Source: Chrysaora quinquecirrha (Eukaryota > Cnidaria > Scyphozoa > Semaeostomeae > Pelagiidae). From it: 64,000 bases of DNA. How positions within the stretch are numbered: the stretch's first letter is position 1; each line of letters begins with the position of its first letter. The stretch spans positions 78,969 to 142,968 of the forward strand of contig JACTAT010000035.1 in assembly GCA_014526335.1 (NCBI GenBank). Direction: 5' to 3'. The notes beneath the pieces are model-generated. The model did not search any database. It saw only the letters and a program-made list of their open reading frames with translations, and was not told where the DNA came from. A program made the translations under genes and the position numbers. This document shows, one piece after another, positions 36,367 through 64,000 of this stretch.

Positions 36367-37840
36367 GACATTATTGGAAAATGTTTTCCTCAGCTACCTC
36401 TATCTAAACACCTCAGGGTTCGAAGATCTTTTCAGAGCTTACAACAACTGAGGAGAAGGTTCTGATACTTGTTTTATAATAACTAAGGCTCCCCTTTCAT
36501 CTGAGCGCCCCGAAACACCAAGCAATCTGCGAAAATTGTCATTGAGATTAAATAAAGTTTCCTTGGCAATTCACGCCAGATATCAACCAGACAACGTCTT
36601 TGTCTTGGATACTAAGCATTCATAAAGTCAAGTATTTGTGTTCCTACATTTGAACTACGTTTTATCTAGCTCATTTCGAATGCTTTGTACGCAGCATACA
36701 GAAAGCATTGGAAACGACTGCTTCCGTCCGTAGCTTCATTTCCTATAAGACTAACTATATTAGCTTTTCTTTTGATAATGGCTCTGAAAGCTCTAAGTAT
36801 TAATGCCTATGATGAACGAGACACCGCTTTTTGAATTGAACCCGTGTCTTCCTACACTCACTAACATCAAGTTTCCCTACTAGCATGCGAAGCACTCCTA
36901 AAGACTTAGCAATTTGATGCATACAACAATCCCTGAGACAAAGCTTTCCTTCTCTTAAAGCTTAAACCACCATGTCTATAGTGAATGAGACAAAGTTTTC
37001 CATTGCATAAGTACCCTTAAGTTTGGACCCTTGTCTACCTACATTCACTAACACCATGTTTCCCTAGCGAACGAAGCTCTCTTGAGGACTAGCAATTCAT
37101 GCATACAGTCATTGATACTAAGTTTTCATTTCAACACTCCAAAAGCCATTCTTGCCTAAAATTAACCCTAGACTATACTTTGCCTTTCCATTCACTCTTG
37201 CTTTTGTAACCACAATTAGGCCAAATGTGCAACAATCTTATCAGTTACATTTCTTTCGTATTACACCCGAGTGAAATCCTACGTTGATTTAACATGTAAG
37301 TGGTTTATAAGAAACTGTATAAGAAAGCAGTTCTCTACATCTTAAAAACTTAAGAAAGTTCATATTCTCACTCTTAATGTTCTTTATGTTTTTTTCGCTC
37401 TTCTCTCCAGTCTTTCATCTTGCTATTAAACGAGTCTTATGATTATTTTCTATGGAAAAGCTGGAATTTGTGCCGTGTAGTATAAAATGCCTTAAACTGT
37501 GCATTCGAAGAAATACCGTATTCCAAAATTTTTGCTAAGAGTGACAAGAAAGTTTTGGTACGGAAAACATCAAATACTCAAGAAAGTATCGATAGTGGCC
37601 GAAAAAAACTTTCTTTTAACATAAAAAACGTTTTCTACAAAAATTGTCTCGTTACCATTATCTTTCATCCCAGCATCATTTTTCTTCTTTCGTTCTCGAA
37701 GTTGCCGCCGGCGTTTTGTCTCGAAATTTCTCGGGCACATCATCTGTTACCCACGCCACTGAGCGAGCAGGAAAAAATAGGATGCACGCGAGGTAGGCAC
37801 AATGAAAAAGCATTTGTCTCAAGCATTTGCAACCCTTTTA
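36367..37840. other. no confident gene; weak degenerate duplication
   Basis: A diverged direct repeat spaced about 187 bp lies near 36834 and 37021 (CCTACACTCACTAACATCAAG against CCTACATTCACTAACACCATG, each followed by GTTTCCCTA). A 121-codon frame at 37555-37920 shows no recognised motif. Confidence 0.45.
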
Positions 37841-38024
37841 TGCTGAGGTCTATTAAAATGAACATAATTATTAAAATGAACAAAGTTAGAAGGAAGAAAG
37901 TAAATTTTCATATTGATTAAAATATGTTTAGGTACTGAAGAAAATGTTCTAAATTCTAATTTCTTCTTATTACTTGTCAGTTTTTCAGAAAATCCATCTT
38001 GAATCTCATTCGTGCTGAAGTAAC

Positions 38025-38348
38025 TCACTGAACGCCACACTCCTTGAATTCCTTGATGAGATGCCCTGGGTCGTGCGCCTTAAACAAATCGCGCTCTTCT
38101 TCATCTTCTTCTCCGTCTTGAGCTTGTTCGGCGATTTCTTCTGCAAGAGCTTTGACCGCATCTCTCTTCGATTGGCCAGCTTCCACGTGAAGATGATCAG
38201 CAAGATACTTGAGGGCATCCCGTGCAGTGATTTTTACATGCCCATCTCTTTTCTGCTCCAAACGATTCTCAATATGTCTCGGCATTGCTGTAATGCAGAA
38301 TACAATCAGGTTGAGTGCCAAGATAATCTTGGAAATCTCTCTCGCCAT
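38025..38348 (-). CDS. small secreted protein precursor, copy 2
   Basis: An intronless 107-residue frame starting MAREISKIILALNLIVFCITA, with a signal peptide and likely cleavage after CITA. Then come MPRHIENRLEQKR (possible Lys-Arg processing site) and DGHVKITARDALKYLADHL. The acidic, helical C-terminal part has a second SKR and ends KECGVQ with one Cys. The frame is open up to 38471, but that Met lies upstream of a good TATA box (38435-38443), so the start at 38348 is preferred. It is a paralog of 12151-12486: the leader and first ~55 residues are nearly identical, while the C-terminal half has diverged in sequence and length. Only the acidic character and the single near-terminal Cys are kept. 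Function unknown; extracellular location inferred. Confidence 0.8.
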   Translation of the reverse strand: MAREISKIILALNLIVFCITAMPRHIENRLEQKRDGHVKITARDALKYLADHLHVEAGQSKRDAVKALAEEIAEQAQDGEEDEEERDLFKAHDPGHLIKEFKECGVQ

Positions 38349-38434
38349 ATTGCCTTGTAGAGTGTTGTACAGTCTGCTGTGCTGTGATATCAGAAAGAGC
38401 TTGGAATGAAGTGTCTCAAATACGCCTAGATTGT

Positions 38435-38472
38435 CCTTATATAGAGGTATTTTGTCATTATAATTAACCAAT
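38435..38472 (-). promoter_or_regulatory. TATA and CCAAT boxes of secreted-protein copy 2
   Basis: On the minus strand TATATAAGG (38443-38435) lies about 90 nt upstream of the ATG. An inverted CCAAT (plus strand CCAAT at 38468-38472) is some 25 nt further upstream. This predicts a start site near 38405-38412 and a short 5' UTR. Confidence 0.7.
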
Positions 38473-38529
38473 CAGAGTGTCAGATTCTCACGAATGGGAG
38501 TCGGTCTCATATGGTGGTTTAGTTTTTAG

Positions 38530-38862
38530 TTTTTTATAAGGAACCTACCTCATAGCCCATTTGAAGTTCTAAAAGTTCCTTATTAGTTCCTTAATTTTAA
38601 ATGCACCTATATGGTCTTAACAATAAAATAGAGACATTTGCATGTGAGCAAAGCTCGAGACTACTCAAAGAAACATTGGATACATGCATAACGTACAATT
38701 TATGTGATTTTCGACTGCCAATGATTCCGGCTTTCCAATTCTTGATTATTCGCAGTGATAACATTATTCAACATTCAAAGTTCCTTAATTTAGTAGTATA
38801 AGTTCTTAAATTTTCGGGCCTTCTACATGTAGGTTCCTTATAAAGTGGTTCCTTATAAAAAA
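38530..38862. mobile_element. family 3 MITE, TTATAAGGAACC ends
   Basis: The left end TTTTTTATAAGGAACC and right end GGTTCCTTATAAAAAAA are inverted repeats. A second GGTTCCTTATAAAG lies just inside the right end. The interior has AGTTCCTTA words. Related to 4840-5150 and 29036-29165. Confidence 0.75.
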
Positions 38863-38867
38863 AATAT

Positions 38868-38920
38868 AATAAATAGACAAATCAATAAGCAAATCAATAG
38901 ACAAATCAATAAGCAAATCA
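38868..38920. repeat. remnant of the 12-bp minisatellite, copy 2
   Basis: Four to five CAAATCAATAAG/CAAATCAATAGA units, the start of the duplicated block that follows. Confidence 0.85.
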
Positions 38921-38950
38921 AAATTAAGCAAAACCCTCTCCTGCGACCTG

Positions 38951-39057
38951 CCTCAATCCTAGTGGCCCAGAGGTTCAACCCCACGCCGCTCGCCCACCGT
39001 CCGCCCGCCCCGGTGGGCGAGCGGCGCGGGGTTGAACCCTAGGCCACTAGGTTGAGG
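38951..39057. repeat. GC-rich long hairpin, copy 2
   Basis: Same stem as 31199-31309, with a loop 4 bp shorter. Confidence 0.9.
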
Positions 39058-39530
39058 CAGCTCACAGGAACGCTTAGACTTCCGTACGCATATGCTTCAC
39101 GGACGCTGCAGTCGTCCGGTCGACTTATGCGTCCTGCTAAGTGCCCGCCATATACCAATGATTAGTCTGTCCGCGTAATGAGTCTAGATGCTGCAGTCAT
39201 CCGTCGTCATTGCACGTCCTGCTAACCATTGATACATGTTGCGGAAGGGGAATGGCCGAAATCACGCGATGATTTTCAAAATTTTTCGGGGAGGGTTTTA
39301 TCCCAAGTTCGAGGTCGGTTCAAACTCAGGACCTTCGCCATAGGTGGCCAATCTGCTAATCGGTGTGCCATCACGACACTTGTTTGTAGACATGGGAATT
39401 CTTCTAGTGTTTTCAATTTAAACAGCTGAAGTCAACAAGAGACTGTAAAGGCTATTTTCTGGATGGGTGTCCTTTCCGTTATGGTTTCAATGCATCATAA
39501 ATCCGATTGATACTAAACTGAAACCAAAAC
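39058..39530. repeat. segmental duplication body, copy 2
   Basis: Near-identical to 31310-31780, including the minus-strand tRNA-like box (about 39313-39390). The few differences include C-to-T changes near 39330. Confidence 0.85.
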
Positions 39531-40945
39531 GAGGAAGGTCACCGATCCAAGAAATGACCTTAACATAGCTACACTTGACTTCTACCGAGTGATGGTAGAC
39601 TAAAACCATAAAGACGAGGTCACCCATCCAAGAAATTACCTTAACATAGCTACACTTGACTTCTACCGATTGACAGTAGACTAAAACCATAAAGACGAGG
39701 TCACCCCTCCAAGATAATGACCTTAACATAGCTACACTTGACTTCTACCGATCGACAGTAGACTAAAACCATAAAGACGAGGTCACCCCTCAATGAAATG
39801 ACCTTAAAATAGCTTCACTTGACTTCTACCGATCGATAGTAGACTAAAACCATAAAGACAAGGTCACCCCTCCAAGAAATGACCTTAACATAGCTACGCT
39901 TGACTTCTACCAATTGATAGTAGACTAAAACCATAAAGACGAGGTCACCCTCCAAGAAATGACCTTAACATAGCTACACTTGACTTCTACCGATTGACAG
40001 TAGACTAAAACCATAAAGACGAGGTCACCCCTCCAAGATAATGACCTTAACATAGCTACACTTGACTTCTACCGATTGACAGTAGACTAAAACCATAAAG
40101 ACAAGGTCACCCCTCCAAGAAATGACCTTAACATAGCTACACTTGACTTCTACCGATTGACAGTAGACTAAAACCATAAAGACGAGGTCACCCCTCAAAG
40201 AATTGACCTTAACATAGCTACGCTGGACTTCTACCGATTAATGGTAGACTAAAACCATGAAGACGAGGTCACCCATCCAAGAAATGACCTTCACCTAGCT
40301 ACACTTGACTTCTACCGATCGATAGTAGACTAAAACCATAAAGACGAGGTCACCCCTTAAAGAAATGACCTTAACATAGCTACACTTGACTTCTACCGAG
40401 TGATGGTAGACTAAAACCATAAAGACGAGGTCACCCATCCAAGAAATTACCTTAACATAGCTACACTTGACTTCTACCGATTGACAGTAGACTAAAACCG
40501 TAAAGACGAGGTCACCCCTCCAAGAAATGACCTTAACATAGCTACACTTGACTTCTACCGATTGATAGTAGACTAAAACCATCAAGACGAGGTCATCCCT
40601 CAAAGAAATGACCCTAACATAGCTACGCTTGACTTCTACCGATTGATGGTAGACTAAAACCATAAAGACGAGGTCACCCCTCCAAGAAATGACCTTAACA
40701 TAGCTACACTTGACTTCTACCGATTGATAGTAGACTAAAACCATCAAGACGAGGTCACCCCTCAAAGAAATGACCCTAACATAGCTACGCTTGACTTCTA
40801 CCGATTGATGGTAGACTAAAACCATAAAGACGAGGTCACCCCTCCAAGAAATGACCTTCACATAGCTACACTTGATTTCTACCGATTGACAGTAGACCAA
40901 AACCATCAAGACGAGGTCACCCCTCCAAGAAATGACCTTCACCTA
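39530..40945. repeat. 81-bp minisatellite, copy 2
   Basis: About 17-18 units of the 81-bp repeat, twice the length of copy 1 at 31790-32480. It opens a 215-codon minus-strand frame of 27-residue repeats, which I treat as an artefact. Confidence 0.95.
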
Positions 40946-41541
40946 GCTACAATTGGCTTGTACAAATATAGATATAGATCAAATGTTTTTCTTCTGCATT
41001 TCTGCCGATATTTTGGTTGCAACACTGAAGAAAAAGAGAATAGCCTCACTAAATACTAAAATGCTGCTTGCTGCGGCCCGCTGCGTCCCGCTTCCTCACC
41101 TCGCCTCGTCTCCAATTTACTTCCTGGTGAGAGTGACGTCACAAATATTTTAGGCCTAGGCATGGAGCTAGTTGCCAGTTCAGTTGGGCGTTCTTTGTCT
41201 TCGACTCCGACTTTGTAGCAGGAAAATAACTATAGAAAAAAGATAACTTGGAAAAAGAATACAATTTATTACTCATTAATGTAGTACTTTTAGTCTGGGC
41301 ATCACAAAGCGATCTGAAGCTGATAGTTTGCCGTATTTTTTCATGACAAGATTGTTTGTTGTTGTGGGCCTAGTCTAGCTAGCATAGCAGCCTTGTAGCA
41401 GTTGTTGTGTGGAACCATTATAGAATAAACGCAAACACGTACTGGGAGCTTATCCCGAGCTTTTTTATCGTTTCTTGTATGGTTATTGGACTAATGATGG
41501 AGTGATTGATTTAGCATTCAAAGCATCTCACATTTTCCAAG
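40946..41541. other. 5' flank of the PTAP/PPxY membrane gene
   Basis: No gene. The sequence near 41070-41110 is locally GC-rich with CGs. It likely includes promoter and 5' UTR; no TATA box is convincing. Confidence 0.4.
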
Positions 41542-41856
41542 ATGTCAGCTAAACTGGCGTTAATCTGGGTGTCTGTAACTGCAGCAATTATTTTGATACT
41601 TATCATTTCGTATCAGATTTATAAACGTTGCATTGCTAAGTACTTCGCGCCTCAAAGTGGTAACGAAAGAGAAAGGGAAGCTGTAAATGCAAGTTCATCA
41701 AGGCCCGAACAAAGTCACAGCAGGAATAGTCTGGAATTTTCTCCAACTGCCCCTCCTTATAACCCAACTTACCCACAAGGAGATGCCCCACCATCTTATG
41801 AAGAAGCAGTGGGTGGCTCCAGTAGTAATAGCCAACCACGTCAGTTTTCAAAGTAA
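41542..41856 (+). CDS. small membrane protein with PTAP, NPxY and PPxY tail motifs
   Basis: An intronless 104-residue frame. Residues 5-24 are one membrane segment, followed by IYKRCIAKYF (26-35), shared almost exactly with the protein at 8403-8765. The predicted cytosolic tail contains PTAP (68-71), the ligand class of the ESCRT-I subunit TSG101. It also has NPTY (74-77), an NPxY-type clathrin-adaptor signal, and PPSYEEA (83-89), a PPxY ligand of NEDD4-family WW domains. All lie within 22 residues. Together these are the motifs that membrane-budding and endosomal-sorting adaptors use (for example the arrestin-domain protein ARRDC1 in animals). I infer an ESCRT/ubiquitin-ligase recruiting adaptor. 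The family has no name I recognise. Confidence 0.82.
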   Translation: MSAKLALIWVSVTAAIILILIISYQIYKRCIAKYFAPQSGNEREREAVNASSSRPEQSHSRNSLEFSPTAPPYNPTYPQGDAPPSYEEAVGGSSSNSQPRQFSK

Positions 41857-41962
41857 AAGTGACAAATAGATTACTCTGAAAAAACTGAATTTTCTTCATA
41901 AAATTTAATGTTCATAGTTTATTATGTTGCATTATTGTTTCTTATGTTTGATCATAATTGTA
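41857..41962. other. 3' flank of the PTAP/PPxY gene
   Basis: Probable 3' UTR. I see no canonical AATAAA. Confidence 0.3.
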
Positions 41963-42108
41963 TAGTGGAACGTCCATTAACAGACATATCCATACATTGA
42001 ACATCTCGTAACAACAGACAAACGATTTGCACCAAGCATTTTTCTGTATAAGCAAACTTCCATACAGCAGTAACATCTCTACAACTGCCAATGAAAGTGG
42101 TTCCACTG
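41963..42108. mobile_element. possible short Tc1/mariner- or pogo-like MITE
   Basis: The ends TAGTGGAAC and GTTCCACTG are inverted repeats flanked by TA on each side (41961-41962, 42109-42110). CCATTAAC inside the left end and CCAATGAAAGTGG inside the right give only weak further pairing. Confidence 0.45.
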
Positions 42109-42110
42109 TA

Positions 42111-42750
42111 ATCTGTTATATGGAGAATCCAATGTATGCTCATTGCATGGTATGATTAAACGTATCCCTGAATGCTTCAAAAAGTAGTAAGATCATGGGG
42201 TAAACAAGTGACAGACAACCTTGTTCTCATAAACTTGCTCTTCTAAAAAGCTAAAAGAAGTGTATGCAGAATTATGTACTGCAATGTAATTGACTTTTTA
42301 ATTGGTTATTTAATTGAGTGGTCTTTAACTACAATCCCCAACAAAAGTCAACGAGACTTCCATAAAGTTTCATAAATTTGGAAATTCTCTGTGTAAAATA
42401 GGAAGAAAATGAATTTCCCCTCCCCCAATCCAATGTTGGGTTTCTTTTATGTGATACAGATTGTCTTTTACTTACCACTGTTTTTTTGGGACAACAACAT
42501 TGATTTGGGGGAGGAGGGACAATATATGTGGCAAGAAGGCAAGAAGAACATTTTTCTTGTTAGTCTCATGAGTTTTGTTTGGTATTGTATGATAATGAAA
42601 TGATAAGAGTAATTTTCCCTTTAAACAGTATGTAATTTAAATCAGCTAGATCTAGCCTATAGTATATGTAACTTTAATAATCATTTTTATTTCTTTGTCA
42701 TTTATTAAAGTTGAATTTTCCAAAAATGATTTTCTAAAAACTTTATCGAC
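42111..42750. other. no recognisable feature
   Basis: AT-rich intergenic sequence with short frames only. Confidence 0.45.
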
Positions 42751-43014
42751 ATTGTGGTAACTGTACAGGGCGCTGCGTGGCTTTATCAAGTTTACTCCTC
42801 TGCGAAGGTATTGTTTAACCGCTTACCGTTTAAGCGTTCTGCCGTTTTACCGTTCTCGAATGCCGTTGCCGTTCAACGGCCGTGCATGGAAGAGAGGCAA
42901 ATCCAAGATCGGCGTTTCTTTTTTGCTTGGTCATTGTTGCTGTTGCTGTGTTTTTGTTGAAGTGCAATTATCCAGCTTTGAACTTCAATTTATCCACTGC
43001 TGAAATCTACAGCC
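42751..43014 (+). promoter_or_regulatory. probable promoter/5' UTR of the Rpn1 gene
   Basis: A locally GC-richer, TATA-less region (GCCGTTGCCGTTCAACGGCC) directly upstream of the ATG, typical of housekeeping promoters. The exact start site is not visible. Confidence 0.5.
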
Positions 43015-63332
<20,318 letters not shown>

Positions 63333-63471
63333 AGTAACGTTCTACTGTATAAAACAACATTGACTATGAAATGTTGAACACTGTTTTTCCAGGCCAATGC
63401 TGGCCATACTAGTATTAAAAAAACCTGTTTCTATGTTCAGTGTATCAAAAATAGTTAAATTGTTTCCATAC

Positions 63472-63477
63472 AATAAA
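63472..63477 (+). terminator. PSMD2: Rpn1 polyadenylation signal AATAAA
   Basis: The first canonical signal, 140 nt after the stop. Predicts a short 3' UTR. Confidence 0.65.
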
Positions 63478-63499
63478 ATTACCGAGTATCCACAGATCT

Positions 63500-64000
63500 T
63501 ATGTTTCTTTTCAACTTTAGAAGCCTGCTGAGTTATACATCGGAACAAATATGATCAGTTATCTAGATACTTCTAAAAAGCAGTATTTGTTTTATAAACA
63601 ATTGTGATGTTTACTTGAGGCTTTTTATCTAGACAAAAGTATAAAAGAGAAGTCGAGTTTTAGTGGTTTAAACATAAGGGGAAAAGGATAAACATAGTTT
63701 TCAACTGAGATGTTTTAACGCGTAAAGTTTCTCCTATTTTCAGGCTAAAAGAGTGTACAATATGAGCCCATTTCGATGCCAAAAAAATATTTTTAGTGAA
63801 AGATTTCTTGCTGATGTTGTTGTTGATGTCTGATATGCTGACAATGCAGTTTTGGTTACCATGGAGGGGAGGTTGGCCATTATGCTTTTGTGCTGTGTCT
63901 CGCGACGAAGTAAGATTTTTTTAGTCTAGTTAGTTTTTCTTTGCGGTTTCTAGATAAAATATTGTTGTTATAAACGTGCTTATGGGATGTGGAGTCAGTA
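63500..64000. other. no recognisable feature
   Basis: 3' flank of the Rpn1 gene; short frames only. Confidence 0.45.

Noticed and set aside
38348..38471. Upstream start for the secreted protein (148 residues)
   Set aside because: That ATG lies upstream of the TATA box and would bury the signal peptide in the middle of the protein.
40295..40942. 215-codon minus-strand frame of 27-residue repeats
   Set aside because: The 81-bp repeat unit is a multiple of three, so the frame is open by arithmetic; copy number varies between the two arrays.

Overview
The window is eukaryotic and almost certainly from an invertebrate animal. It holds one long multi-exon housekeeping gene with GT-AG introns, a handful of small intronless genes, several tRNA-derived SINEs, many short inverted-repeat DNA transposons (MITEs) and very large tandem-repeat arrays. 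I cannot name the species. There is no bacterial gene organisation; operons, ribosome binding sites and CRISPR are not applicable.

Layout. 1-3240: a possible orphan exon, a TA-flanked palindromic element and a 51-bp minisatellite. 3240-9070: mostly non-coding, with several MITEs and two small minus-strand genes (5838-6179, 8403-8765) for single-pass membrane proteins with LPxY/PPxY tails. 9075-11220: a 2.1-kb foldback element. 12151-12486: a small secreted-protein gene whose promoter carries a 43-bp palindrome with an 8-bp target duplication. About 12970-25157: a 12-kb satellite of ~193-194 bp with higher-order structure, abutting a 94-bp satellite (25160-28640). 28640-35275: a mosaic of 138-bp, 130-bp, 36-bp and 81-bp repeats plus a hAT-like element. 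35901-36360: a GC-rich MITE. 38025-38348: the second copy of the secreted-protein gene. 38868-40945: a second copy of the hairpin + 81-bp-repeat module. 41542-41856: a third tail-motif membrane gene, with PTAP, NPxY and PPxY motifs.

43015-63332 (+) is the gene for the 26S proteasome regulatory-particle subunit Rpn1 (PSMD2). I could place 21 exons, giving about 900 codons against 908 residues in human PSMD2. All junctions keep frame except exon 17. There, a ~420-bp inverted-repeat element sits in the exon, a TGA follows, and about 15 conserved codons plus the 5' splice site are absent. No cryptic donor I could find restores the frame. This copy is therefore a disrupted allele, a disrupted paralog or an assembly fault. 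Its introns carry SINEs, MITEs, a 5'-truncated LINE end and four low-complexity or tandem arrays.

Three observations stand out: the broken Rpn1 exon, the three-member family of tiny membrane proteins with ESCRT/NEDD4-type tail motifs, and the palindrome that puts a TATAAATA box into one of two paralogous promoters, the other paralog showing the empty site.
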